Shown one piece after another: positions 35,401-42,524 of a DNA stretch of 64,000 nucleotides (position 1 is its first letter; the number at the start of each line of letters is the position of its first letter). Made by a program: the position numbers and the translations under genes. Source of the DNA: Lepidostoma basale (Eukaryota > Arthropoda > Insecta > Trichoptera > Lepidostomatidae). The DNA is taken from contig JAHDVF020001336.1 of NCBI GenBank assembly GCA_022606425.2, forward strand, positions 806,001-870,000, written 5' to 3'. The notes beneath the pieces were generated by a model, which saw nothing but the letters and a program-made list of their open reading frames with translations, was not told where the DNA came from and ran no database searches.

Positions 35401-38400
35401 TCTTGAACTTGGCTGTCTGGCTACGTGTCCTGCCCATTGCCATTTCAATCGATCCGATCCATGATATCGGCGACTTTTGTTCGGCGTAGTCAGTAACTAA
35501 ATACACAATATTATTATTAACAAAACACAAATTGTTATCTCGATTACACACTCAGAACATAACCTAACCTTATTTTTTTTCTCGTGGGGGTGAGGAATGT
35601 TCAAAAGAGGCTAGATTTTTACTGACTAAACCAAAACCCCCTCAGGTATCATGGTAACTGTAATTAAACATTTGCGCTATGAGCATCTATTCTATTCTAT
35701 TCTATATTTGCTGTCTCGACTTCTTCCTCTGTCTTTCGAGATCCTCTTTCTCGGACATAACCAGGGCTGCAAATGCAGCTAGCGCTTCCCATTCCACGTT
35801 AGTACCTAAGAGGAGTAGTGGCACATCTTGCACCTGTAGTGTCTCTCCTCGCCAAGAATTGTGGCCCTTCTACGAACCACCGTGTTTTTTCTTTCGAGAG
35901 TCTATTTACTGTTGTGCCAGGCCGGGCAAATAATTATTGTGTGCTCTGCATCGTACACTTCAGCAGGACAATGGTAGCACGCTGGTATTACTTCCTTTTG
36001 GACCTTAACCTAACCTAACCTTAAACTGTGCCAATATACGTTGAGTATCATTTTTGTAACAAAACAAATTTAACTTATGAAATTTAATTGTATCTCAATA
36101 GAGACGAAGATGCAAACTGGAAACTGAATATGGTTGATCAAGGTGTTTACAGGACTTATGACCTGTCATTGGTTGGGTTAAGCGCACGCTTTATGTAATT
36201 ACAACATTCCCCATTCCACCTATTTCTTTATGACCATGTTAGACAAATTTTTGGAGGTTGTGTACTTCACATGTCAGTTTGAACATGCCATCTATGTAGA
36301 TTTTGATTACATATGTTAATCTTTTTAAGATTAATCTATACAATCCACACACTAACGCCATCTATGGAGATTAATAAGTAAGTTCAATCAAAAGTCCTGT
36401 AAACACCTTAATCAACCATATTCAGTTTCCATTTTGCATCTTCGTCTCTATTGAGATACAATTAAATTTCGTGAATTAATCACCCACCATGGGTGAAATC
36501 CAGTATTTGTATACAAGTATAAGTATACATTCACAAAAAATAATTTAACTTAATTTATTTTCCAGTGGGAAGATACAAATTTCTTGAATCAAGCATGTTC
36601 AATATACCTTCGAAAATATCTTACTGTACTTACCTTATCCACGTGATGGTACAAGGGGCTATTGTTACAAAACTCACTATGCCTGTTCACATAGGGTTAT
36701 ATGCCTTAGTAAGTATATTAAATATTTTTATATTATTATTTTGTTGAATAGCTCTTTACACTCTTAAACTAAATCTATATAAATACAAATGTAAATGTTC
36801 GTAATCCTAATTTTGGATCTCCAAAAGTTATTTACCGATGGCTTTAAAATTATGACACAACGTTGCATTCGAATACGCGCGTGTTTTTATATACTCTTCT
36901 TTAACAGCAAAAGCGCCATCTCGTCACCTGAGAGTAAGAAGGTTCCAACTGTCAAAAGTAAAAAACTGAGAAAAATGAAGTCAAAGTTTTGTTGGTTTCG
37001 GGTGTGTATCTTGAAATAAATCTGAAGCAGATGAAACTCTTTTACCGAGAAGCGTGTAAATTTTCTGGCGACAGTTGGAATAATAAAGTTGTAAGTGTAA
37101 ATGAATCTTTCTTCAGTGAATCGTGTGTTTTGAATGATCAGATGGAACTTGATTCTTTTCGTAACATCAAAATGACGATACTATTACATGTTTTTTTTTA
37201 ATTGTACGTATAGATAAGGTTAGTAAGAACCCTTTTCACGAAAAAAGCCAAATGTGAAATTTCGTTAGTTGGAACCCTCTTACTCTCAGGTGACGAGAAT
37301 CTGTTAAACTTAAATTTAACGCCAACTTAATCAACGGTCGTTGCGGATCTGTCAAATCATTTTTAATGTTTACGTTTGCATATATCTTTATCTATGTAAA
37401 TAAAAATGTAAATGTTAGTTTGTTCCTAATTTCCGAACATTATTGGCCGATTGCTTTGAAATTTAGACCCAACGTTGCATTCGAACACGCGCGTGTTTTT
37501 ACTTAGGATATCGTCTTCTCGGGAGAACTAACGTTGGAAATTTATTTCTTGGATATTGTTGGATGTGAGAGGGTTATTTCATGATGGACATGGTGGATTG
37601 GTTCCGACATTTGGACCTGACTACCAGGGTAGGGAGAAGTGTGGAGCGATCGGGGGTGGTCTTGGACAGGGGGCGAGGTCTTGGGTGGAGACTGAGGGAC
37701 GGTGACAAGGAGTGGCCTTGGGTGGTGGCCGGTTGGACCTAGATAAAGAACGAAAATGTCTTTGAAAATGATGAAATACCGGTTTGTCTCAAAAGAAAGG
37801 TCTACGACATGTGGTATACTGCCCATGACGACATACGGACTAGAGACGACAACTCTTACAGCAAAAAGTGTTCACAGGCTTAAGTGTACACAGATGTCCA
37901 TGAAAAGACAGATACTTGGTGTGAGCTTGCGTGACCGCATAAGGAATTAAGAAATCAGACGCAGCACCAGGGTTGCTGACGTCATGGACCGAGTGGCAAA
38001 ATTGAAATGGCAATGGGCTGGACACTTGGCTAGACAGGGTGGCAACAGATGGGCACCCAGGATACTCAGTTGGAGACCATGGGCAAATAGGCGAAGTGTC
38101 GGAAGGCCACCGATGATATTGTCAAAAGGGTTGGAAAATATTGGATACGAAGGGGGCAGGACAGAGACGAGTCGAGGAAATTGGAAGAGGCCTATATCCA
38201 GCAGTGGGGGGAAGAAGGATAGCAAAGAAGAAGAAGAAGAAAGAACGACTGGGACGAGATTGGCCTTCGGTGTGGGCCGATGGTTTCGGGTGGGGAACAT
38301 TGAATCGCTATTTAGAACTATTTTCAATGTAACCAAGTGGCTGAATACAGCTAATTTTGTAAATACAAATATTGTCATAATAATAACTTTCTCGGATGGA

Positions 38401-38847
38401 CGGTTATGTCGACCGTAAAATGGACGTAGTGCACGATAAGTTTGGCGAACCGAACCATGATTTTCAAAATAAATTTGCACAATTTGAAAGCACTGTTATG
38501 ACTTTAGTCTATTAATGGTGAAATGGCAAAACGCAGTGACTACAAATCATTTGTCAACTGTCAAATTAACCGTCGGTAGAAACAATGTTGGCAGTCTAAA
38601 AACCAAACCTCTAAAAAAACACCCTAGCAGCAATGATTTTGTCACACAATTTGGTTAAATTTTTATGTTGATCTTACACTGATTTCGAATTTTTATTTTA
38701 CAGGTATTCCTGCTCATCTTCTCTACTTTGATCTCGCATATTATTGCTGTGGTTATGTGTTTGTTTTTGGAAATACCGTTCAACAATTTGCAGAGATTAT
38801 TTTCTGATGTCTGGTACGATCGCTTAGATAAGAAGGTATCAAAGTAA
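17350..38847 (+). CDS. Gene B: NRF-6-like acyltransferase-3 membrane protein, complete
   Basis: Eleven exons: 17350-17431, 19010-19170, 20579-20909, 21388-21584, 24101-24273, 25956-26135, 31718-31894, 33796-33946, 34642-34828, 36566-36708 and 38704-38847. They total 1926 bases in one frame, 641 residues plus TAA. Residues 1-20: signal peptide (hydrophobic, ends TSC). Residues 28-160: extracellular NRF domain with Cys 44, 60, 101, 106, 130 and 150. Residues 162-182: first membrane span. From 193: acyltransferase-3 domain with His 239 (STHFYV), WYLAVDLQLY at 375-384, and further spans to a short basic C-terminus. The length fits the family. The protein probably sits in the plasma or an endomembrane with the NRF domain outside; the substrate is unknown. 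Intron 9 appears to be GC-AG. An antisense copy of exon 10 lies in intron 7. Confidence 0.95.
17500..18880 (-). mobile_element. Four LINE fragments in intron 1 of gene B
   Basis: 17500-17832: LINE-E (minus, WxxSW tail). 17833-18325: LINE-A (minus, (AAC)n tail, MERMGGERMVKIVYVNDVNG). 18330-18480: LINE-E scrap starting at a GAATTC. 18495-18880: RTE-like (minus, RLSDRIRNTEIRRRSGVTDV, AKLKWSFAGHVARL). All are broken. Confidence 0.8.
19010..19170 (+). CDS. Gene B exon 2: start of NRF domain
   Basis: Residues 28-81. FSDFPPLYDMDDFGSCSEK carries Cys 44 and HPFCLLDIEL Cys 60. It ends LWYRMK|GTGAGA. The acceptor at 19008 keeps the frame; the AG at 19015 would not. Confidence 0.93.
19367..19990 (-). 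mobile_element. LINE-F 3' end between AGTGAGGCAGT inverted ends
   Basis: GTCAGTGAGGCAGT at 19367 and ACTGCCTCACTGAC near 19963 form inverted ends. Inside, on the minus strand, is a C-terminal LINE tail: SYQSLERRKNIHLGVHFFQL, FVPDNYLRQRQHRLFYLP and RVASEVDIFRDSV. The same tail recurs at 40490-40800 (close) and 34150-34490 (diverged). Confidence 0.7.
20268..20478. mobile_element. DUF4817-type MITE
   Basis: Inverted ends GGTTTGGTTATCAAACTGGC and its mirror near 20470 enclose about 210 bases, including the CATATGAGCGCCACGGCTAG segment also found in longer family members. It ends about 100 bases before gene B exon 3. Confidence 0.8.
20579..20909 (+). CDS. Gene B exon 3: cysteine-rich NRF domain and first membrane span
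   Basis: Residues 82-191. Starts with a glycosylation sequon (NVS), contains YFRRDILHRGICIDKRC, Cys 130 and 150, and a membrane span at 162-182 (SIIFASAFYLVILAHF). Splice sites are TGTTTCAG and G|GTGAGT. Confidence 0.95.
20920..21125 (-). mobile_element. LINE-A scrap and MITE terminus in intron 3
   Basis: 20920-21010 matches the antisense NQI..GRPRK region of LINE-A. 21098-21120 is the TTGTATCTCAATAGAGACGA terminus of the MITE seen whole at 36085. Confidence 0.6.
21388..21584 (+). CDS. Gene B exon 4: catalytic-type His segment
   Basis: Residues 192-257. GLQGIRSIFMLFIMSTHFYV includes His 239 at the expected family position. The donor is ACA|GTAAGT. The reading frame continues past the donor for some length, which is not coding. 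Confidence 0.94.
21716..22301 (-). mobile_element. piggyBac-like remnant 1
   Basis: TTAACCCTTACCA at the left and GGAGTGGTAAGAGTTAA at the right are inverted ends flanked by TTAA. On the minus strand the piece encodes a cysteine-rich C-terminus (ERLEYKPHFIAKL, then in shifted frames KDCTVCS and VWFCETCSRKPGLHPG-like signals), as in piggyBac transposases. The rest of the transposase is deleted. Confidence 0.82.
22614..22830. mobile_element. hAT-like MITE fragment 1
   Basis: GAGCGATCCGCTCACGAGTT and GAGTCGACTCA repeats, shared with 28793-30104 and 32703-32945. The ends here are diverged. Confidence 0.6.
23018..23400 (-). mobile_element. RTE-like LINE fragment
   Basis: Minus strand: LSYGFENISLSQKSANKLPI, RAMEITMLEISIVDRVRNT and VLKWRWAGHVTRSSG. 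A related scrap is at 27132-27360. Confidence 0.75.
23400..24100. other. Intron 4 of gene B, no recognised element
   Basis: AT-rich apart from a CGCGCGCGACGC run near 23710. I see no coding remnant, terminal repeat or family match. Confidence 0.4.
24101..24273 (+). CDS. Gene B exon 5: membrane segment
   Basis: Residues 258-314 and a split Arg. VQVFFCISSFLMAYNFMKYA aligns with gene A FIQVLFCISSFLMSFSFLKYA. Splice sites are CTTTTTAG and CAG|GTAAAT. Its ATG is internal, not a start. Confidence 0.94.
24455..25200 (+). mobile_element. LINE-D fragment
   Basis: IKCRIEAARATFNKMKSLFC, SVLLYGAETWTLKVKSM, LEAFEMWLHRRMLRIPW, then after frame breaks LSTIKVRKISHLGHILRGEK and EGRRGSGGRQMSWLRNVREW. 25096-25200 is a second, shorter piece of the same family, starting again at the LRQGMVRCYIWS region. 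Confidence 0.85.
25201..25815. mobile_element. Two DUF4817-type elements head to head
   Basis: Left copy: 25201-25350 (HTH region) and 25490-25665. Right copy: 25690-25800. Their terminal repeats meet at about 25680, giving a near-perfect palindrome at about 25627-25735. Confidence 0.8.
25956..26135 (+). CDS. Gene B exon 6: YWW motif
   Basis: Residues 315-374 and a split Trp. TPVYALLVGFNTLWLERL, then TCGQYWWTNLLYINSI and CVPQS. It follows mobile-element debris by about 140 bases. Confidence 0.94.
26303..26560 (+). repeat. CTAGCTGACCCGGCAACG repeat
   Basis: ACTAGCTGACCCGGCAACGC then TTCGCTATTGCT, recurring at 54632 with the same downstream sequence. The family's 3' part, with a TTTTATTTATATAGATAG tail, is at 30318-30450. 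The class is not certain (non-LTR or Helitron-related). Confidence 0.55.
27132..27360 (-). mobile_element. RTE-like LINE scrap
   Basis: Antisense to the CxRN...LKW-AGH region and the 3' end; matches 23040-23235 closely. Confidence 0.65.
27365..28684. repeat. Tandem duplication, two units of about 660 bases
   Basis: 27365-28026 and 28027-28684 are nearly identical, differing by a few substitutions and in poly-A length. Each unit holds a LINE scrap (minus: TLRMIPGKTL, DRVRNTAIHDISKVEDVVRW) and unremarkable AT-rich DNA. Confidence 0.93.
29050..29760 (-). mobile_element. LINE-E fragment with internal tandem triplication
   Basis: The minus-strand tail is of the type PPKRWRE-WSPSS...RRRLVGLH. From 29222 to 29672 a 152-base unit is repeated three times; the unit covers the IRPIITYGIEARADT to RRPIVGRTVRD part, plus a spacer. 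Confidence 0.85.
29222..29672. repeat. 152-base unit, three tandem copies
   Basis: GTTGCAGGAT-TGCGAATTTA recurs at about 29222, 29374 and 29526. The units are almost identical, so the expansion is young. Confidence 0.95.
30318..30450 (+). repeat. 3' part of the CTAGCTGACC repeat with (GATA)n tail
   Basis: CCTATGCCCACCGCCGTCTA through CAGTCCACACACAGAGG, then TTTTATTTATATAGATAG. It matches 54855-54985. Confidence 0.6.
30494..30745 (+). mobile_element. tRNA-derived SINE, diverged
   Basis: The same head-to-tail order as other copies, with a damaged A box and a B box changed to GGTTTTATTCC. Confidence 0.8.
30791..31560 (+). mobile_element. LINE-E, the longest copy
   Basis: Encodes VVCYADDATILAECEDELQ (the YADD polymerase motif), MISAAKTKCLTISRQPLRCK, VMKFRYLGVEICSCSDLYNE, then RIYKTCIRPIMTYGIESRAD, LLRVAEMRTLRPIVGRTLRD and RRRFWRDHIERMD. 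It ends in (AGA)n against a SINE GAATTC. Frame breaks around 30900. Confidence 0.88.
31561..31680 (-). mobile_element. SINE head (minus strand)
   Basis: GAATTCTACCAGACCAAAGA then the B and A boxes, ending at the ACGAAGGCC head. The missing tail may be the TGTCACTTGAATTTTA scrap at 30775-30790, on the far side of LINE-E. Confidence 0.75.
31718..31894 (+). CDS. Gene B exon 7: WYLAVD motif
   Basis: Residues 375-433. WYLAVDLQLYCTGLVILIAV, then a basic loop (NKFPRFAKQ) and a second span ending YPPLMMINPE. Splice sites are TTTCTAG and GA|GTAAGT. The intron before it is 5.6 kb of repeats. Confidence 0.95.
32012..32300. mobile_element. Pogo-like MITE
   Basis: ACAGTAGAGTCTCGATTATC on the left and CGGATAACCGAGCC on the right are inverted-type ends of the Tigger/pogo kind. 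Confidence 0.55.
32387..33705. repeat. Segment bounded by a ~50-base inverted repeat, holding the exon copy
   Basis: GTACTTATTTAGCAAAAGGT then CCCAAATG at 32390-32418 is mirrored, one mismatch, at 33675-33704. Inside are a hAT-like scrap (32703-32943), the antisense exon copy (32988-33130) and a MITE (33237-33630). Confidence 0.65.
32988..33130 (-). pseudogene. Antisense duplicate of gene B exon 10
   Basis: The same 143 bases and both splice signals as exon 10 (36566-36708), inverted and lying in intron 7. At the protein level I see one change (Ala to Asp near the end, GLYDL). It cannot join the gene B transcript in this orientation. Confidence 0.9.
33796..33946 (+). CDS. Gene B exon 8
   Basis: Residues 434-484. 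SFRVIFRNDENFQNMYIKFH, then GNTGSFALGLVVGYVQFLI and a basic end. The acceptor is ATTTCAG and the donor AAG|GTGAGG. It lies inside the loop of the exon 10 palindrome. Confidence 0.93.
34000..34590. mobile_element. LINE scraps and terminal-repeat scrap in intron 8
   Basis: 34000-34135 (minus) encodes FCAFVDLQKAYDA, the polymerase-motif-A region of a LINE. 34150-34487 (plus) is LINE-F with LLGMLGYQSLGRRREIHLDD, HRLFYLPQCRTNLPLVMPVG and EVDVFYDNM. 34530-34590 matches the unit at 8940-9000. Confidence 0.75.
34642..34828 (+). CDS. Gene B exon 9 with predicted GC donor
   Basis: Residues 485-546 and a split Leu. YLSAALKMSFPGLLCVLGAG, then HYVFHNLDSISPLQSAVFAA and a span ending NVANKSD. No GT near the end gives the phase needed for exon 10. 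T|GCAAGT at 34828 does, yielding ...KSD-L-GRYKF. GCAAGT is the usual form of the rare GC donor. Confidence 0.8.
34838..36030. other. Intron 9: CCTAA tracts and an RTE-like fragment
   Basis: TAACCTAACCTAACCTAAG at about 34837, ATAACCTAACCTTA at about 35560 and TTAACCTAACCTAACCTTA at about 36003 resemble the insect telomere unit. Between them is an RTE-like LINE fragment (minus, 35215-35480: MKWQWAGHVARQ, RGVGRPQKRWADD). 34860-35120 and 35580-35990 have no family I can name. Confidence 0.55.
36085..36466. mobile_element. MITE with ~70-base inverted ends
   Basis: TTGTATCTCAATAGAGACGA to GTGTTTACAGGACTT is repeated inverted at the right end. An inverted copy is at 33237-33630 and partial ones are at 15640 and 21098. 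Confidence 0.85.
36566..36708 (+). CDS. Gene B exon 10
   Basis: Residues 547-594. GRYKFLESSMFNIPSKISYC, then TYLIHVMVQGAIVTKL and PVHIGLYAL. The SKISYCTYLIH pattern is the family SRLTYCAYLVH motif. Splice sites are TTTCCAG and TTA|GTAAGT. An inverted near-copy lies at 32988-33130. Confidence 0.93.
36775..37510. mobile_element. Repeat remnants with a TIR MITE
   Basis: 36775-36895 and 37375-37500 share AAATGTAAATGTT and ACGTTGCATTCGAA-ACGCG, a Helitron-like 5' region. 36920-37297 is a separate MITE: CTCGTCACCTGAGAGTAAGA on the left and its mirror on the right (about 31 bases). Confidence 0.6.
37755..38235 (+). mobile_element. RTE-like LINE fragment
   Basis: MTTYGLETTTLTAKSVHRLK, ILGVSLRDRIRN, then DRVAKLKWQWAGHLARQGGN and RPWANRRSVGRPP. 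The preceding 37560-37750 is G-rich (repeated GGGTGGT) without a match. Confidence 0.82.
38395..38625 (-). mobile_element. DUF4817-type mariner-like fragment
   Basis: The minus strand starts with the terminal repeat GGTTTTTAGACTGCCAAC and encodes IYFENHGSVRQTYRALRPFY then GRHNRPSEKVI. It stops about 80 bases before gene B exon 11. Confidence 0.78.
38704..38847 (+). CDS. Gene B exon 11: last membrane span and stop
   Basis: Residues 595-641. VFLLIFSTLISHIIAVVMC is the last span, followed by the family pattern EIPFNNLQRL, a short basic tail and TAA. The acceptor is TTTTACAG. An AATAAA at 39154-39159 is a possible polyadenylation signal. Confidence 0.93.
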   Translation, partial: VFLLIFSTLISHIIAVVMCLFLEIPFNNLQRLFSDVWYDRLDKKVSK

Positions 38848-39900
38848 TATTATAATGACTTACTACATAAGGCCTTGAAGAGTTGTAGCCTCTTTGATGG
38901 TATTATTTTAAACTCAATCAGCAAGAACATGACCCATTAGCTACTGGGAAAGCCTTCCTAGATGTCTTATTCCGGCTGGTTTGGACGCGTACAGGGTCTT
39001 TGATTGATCTGGTCTTTCCAGTTCGGCATTTATGCCCAATCCATGCTAGGCGACCAGCACTCACAGTTGTCGTTTGACCTCTAATCCTCCCTTCCCTGTG
39101 ATGGGTATCTTCTGCACGTTACTTCTAATAACCATCAATATCTATATTTATATAATAAATACAAGGTTAATTTTATGTATTCCTATATATTTACGCATTG
39201 ATTAAAAAAATAATATTAATAATAATACAAATTGATCGGGTACATCGGAGGTATTTTGTGAACATCGGAAACAAAATTCGACGCGCTGAGTGCGCGACAC
39301 TATATTCGCATCTCAATCTTGCATACTTCACTGTGGAAGCGCGAGGAGCTCTATGTTCTCACTGCCCGGCAGTAGCTCTCGAGCTTGCAACCAGGGTGGA
39401 CCTATGCCCGTCCCGTGAGCGTTGCCAGATGTTTTTTTTAAATGTTTTTAGAAAATAAATCTCCATTAATATAATTTTCTACTTCAATTATAATTAATTA
39501 AGGGTATTAGCTATGAATGTTCTTATTTTTCCGATTTAAAAACGCCTTTTTTTATTGGATACTGACTACCCAACACAGGAACGCGCGTTTTTATTTTAGC
39601 ACCGTAAAGGAGAGGTTAAACACCTGTGCGCCAAGTACAATAAAAGTAGCCCACTGCCCAAGCATTTTTGTGAAATATTCGCACGACTTGCGACCTACGC
39701 GTAGCTGTTATAAAAATAATTATATCTCTTGAGAGAGTAATAAGATTAGTCATCTTATTTAGGTAAAATAAAAAGCATTAACAAAATAAAAGATTGTTTA
39801 TCATTTACAGAAGCTTTATTTGTATTTTTCACATTTTACTTTAAACACATAAAAAATAAAATCATAAAAATTTTAAAATACGAAACAAGATTTTATCAAT
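38848..39900. other. 3' flank of gene B, no recognised gene
   Basis: Possible polyadenylation signal AATAAA at 39154. 38930-39110 looks like an old, antisense LINE 3' end but is too diverged to assign. 39230-39430 is GC-richer, with one open frame (86 residues) that matches nothing I know. Confidence 0.4.
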
Positions 39901-39904
39901 GAAA

Positions 39905-40435
39905 GCGAAAAATGCCCGTTCACAATGGAGTTCTGGTCCCAACCCTTATGTATGAAAGCGAAACATGGAACTGGTAGAAGTAAGATGACAGCAGAATAAA
40001 TGTGGTGGAAATGAGGTCTCTAAGACGTATGTTTGGTAGAACGATGTACAACAGAATCTCAAATGCTGATATTAGAAAGGAATTTAGAACGAATGAAGGT
40101 ATTATGAACAAATTTATGAAAGGATCGCTGCGTTGGTTCGGACATATGGAGCGCATGGGTGAAGAGAAAGAATGGTTAAAAAAGTATACGTTAACGATGT
40201 AAATGGAGTACGGAGTCGAGGTAGACCGAGGAAAACATGACATGACCAAATTAATCAAATTTAAAAGGTTGGGTTATGTCTGAAGCCGGAAGAATCGACG
40301 TGCGTGTATGACTCGCTGTATGAATGTGGAGGAAGCTAGAGAGGTATGTCAGAATAGAGTAGTGTGCTGGTCCATTCTCTCTTCCTACCCCTGCGGGGGA
40401 ACGGCGTCATTGTTTGTTGTTGTTGTTTTGTTAAA
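39905..40435 (+). mobile_element. LINE-A fragment, (TTG)n tail type
   Basis: VHNGVLVPTLMYESETW, VEMRSLRRMFGRTMYNR, LRWFGHMERM, then CMNVEEAREVCQNRVVCWSI and a (TTG)n tail. It belongs with the (AAC)n-tail copies when read on the other strand. Confidence 0.85.
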
Positions 40436-40489
40436 GTTAAAAAAAAAAATCGTATGCTAAATTTTTTAACATTTATTTCATTTCATTTC

Positions 40490-40800
40490 ATTTATTTTAA
40501 TAAAAATCACAAACATTACAGACATATAATTCCAGATCGTTTGCAATTACATAATAAGAATTTATAAGAGAAGCATAAAAAACATTAACATTAAGATTAA
40601 GGAAGTAGAAAGAATCATAACATTGATATTGCATCCCTGAGGCAACTCACACTGTCACGAAATATGTCGACCTCCGAGGCGACCCGATTAAGCAATAAGA
40701 TTGCCCTATCCATAGGCATAACCATTGGCAGGTTGGTTCTGTAGCGCGGCAAATAAAACAATCTGTGCTGTCTTTGACGAAGGTAATTATCAATGCATAG
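40490..40800 (-). mobile_element. LINE-F 3' end
   Basis: Nearly identical to 19400-19710, including the AAACATTAACATTAAGATTA stretch. It ends abruptly beside LINE-A. Confidence 0.8.
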
Positions 40801-40821
40801 ACCCATTTTAGGCAGTGATGT

Positions 40822-41790
40822 AACTACATAACTAACTTACTAACTAACCATCACGCCGTCTCCCCGAAGGGGTAGGCAGAAAGAATGGACTGCCACACCT
40901 TTCTTTCCTGACATATTTCTCTCGCTTCCTCAACATTCATACATCGTGTCATGCACGCGCTTCGATTTCTCTGACTCCTCACATGGCCGACATTCAATAT
41001 TTGATTTATTTGATCGTGCCATGTTTTCCTTGGTCTTTCTCTATTTCTGGTACCATTTACATCATTAACATATAATTTTTACCATTCTTTCTTCATTCAT
41101 TCTTTCCATATGTCCAAACCATCTTAATGATCCTTTCATTATTTTGTTCATGACACCATCATTCGCACCGCATTCACTACTTATATTTTCATTCGACACT
41201 CCATACACAGAATATCCACACATTCGTCTAAGAGATCTCATTTCTCCTGCATTTATTCCACTTTCATCCTTCCTTTGCCAGTTCCATGCTTCGCTTCCAT
41301 ACATAAGGTTCGGTAGAAGAACACCATTGTGCACTGCCATTCTAGCGTTTTTGGATAGGTTTTTGTTTGTGATGACAACTTTAAGTGCACCATTCACTTT
41401 GTTGGGCAGGCTTTGTTCAACCCTTCTTTCAATATCCCTCTCCACTCGCCCATCTCTTGTAAACATACTACCTAAATACACAAACTCAACTACTTGCTCC
41501 AAATTTTCACCATTCACGCTAATGTTGCAGAGTGTCATGGTTTCTTCCTTTTCAAAAACCATTACCTTGGACTTATTAACATTCATCATCAGATCATTTC
41601 GCATGCATACCTCATACATACAATTCAACAGGACTTGTAGTTCATGCTCGTTGTCAGCAAGAAGGACAGCGTCATCCGCATACAAGAGACAGCTTACTGT
41701 AACTACATTGTATGTTTTATTAGGCGAAACGTAATAAAACAACGCATATCCCAAGAGTCGACCATATAACGCAGGTATAAACACTAATAT
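40822..41790 (-). mobile_element. LINE-A, the longest copy
   Basis: Minus strand from about 41784: YADDAVLLADNEHELQVLL (polymerase motif), KSKVMVFEKEETMTLCNISV, GENLEQVVEFVYLGSMFTRD, MAVHNGVLLPNLMYGSEAWN and SLRWFGHMERM, open for 239 residues, then frame breaks to a (TTAG)n tail at 40830. Confidence 0.92.
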
Positions 41791-41940
41791 TACACATCAT
41801 GACATAAATATTTATCGGAACCGAAAATAAAATTATAGATCGGAATCTCTAAGATATTATTTACGTAAGCTAATTTTCATATTTTGAATACCAATGTCAA
41901 AAATCAGTGTAATCCGATAGCGAAATACACCGTAATCACC

Positions 41941-41999
41941 GGTCCCATACGGGACCGTTTGGCATTGAACGACGCGAATTCGCGGTCCCGTACGGGACC
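41941..41999. repeat. Paired GGTCCC-TACGGGACC palindromes
   Basis: GGTCCCATACGGGACC at 41941-41956 and GGTCCCGTACGGGACC at 41984-41999, each self-complementary, about 10 bases before GTCTAAAGGTTAA. Probably the subterminal part of a DNA transposon. Confidence 0.6.
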
Positions 42000-42099
42000 A
42001 CTGGGCGTCTAAAGGTTAATATTTAAAATTGGAACACTAAATAAAGAAAATAATATAAAATACCACAGATTATTTATTTTGTATTTTAGGATATTACGT

Positions 42100-42480
42100 T
42101 ATACATTCAAAACGAAAGGGTAATAGGGCTACGATGGGGTATGTTTTGCTGGAAAATATGCCTCTACAAAATGTCATAAGGCGCCATGTTGCATTTACAA
42201 CAGCAACACTAATATCAAGTCCAACTCTCTGACGTCCACGAGAGGTCTTTTTAAAGACCCCGCGAACCCCGGGCAATGTGGCACATATTACTTAGTGCCA
42301 TAGCAGATAGAGAGAGGACGAATGGCGAGCTTCCAGCGCCATAAAACTGGATACACCCAGCTAAGGGAATGTAACCCCAACAGAAAATCCTCCAGAGAAG
42401 GCAAGGGGATACCACTCTAGATATTTTTCCCCAGGTCATCACTATGAAGAGAAGGCCTATTCAAGGGTGATAGTCAGAAG
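42100..42480. repeat. Repeat X, copy 1
   Basis: GGGTAATAGGGCTACGATGG through CCCCAGGTCATCACTATGA. Copy 2 at 52110-52470 is in the same direction. The family is unknown; it has a GC-richer composition than its surroundings. Confidence 0.75.
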
Positions 42481-42524
42481 AATATGTTATACATAAAAAA
42501 ATACAATGTGTGTTACTGTATGTA

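Larger units (their letters stand above)
32944..36749. repeat. Large inverted repeat (palindrome) around exons 8 and 9
   Basis: The arms 32944-33653 and about 36079-36749 are inverted copies. Each contains exon 10 sequence and a MITE. The loop of about 2.4 kb holds the real exons 8 and 9. Confidence 0.88.

Noticed and set aside
37542..37826. Proline-rich 94-residue frame on the minus strand
   Set aside because: Comes from a G-rich simple-sequence-like stretch; no homology or gene context.
39198..39458. Possible small gene in a GC-richer patch (86 residues)
   Set aside because: Low-complexity start, no known motif, no splice or promoter evidence.
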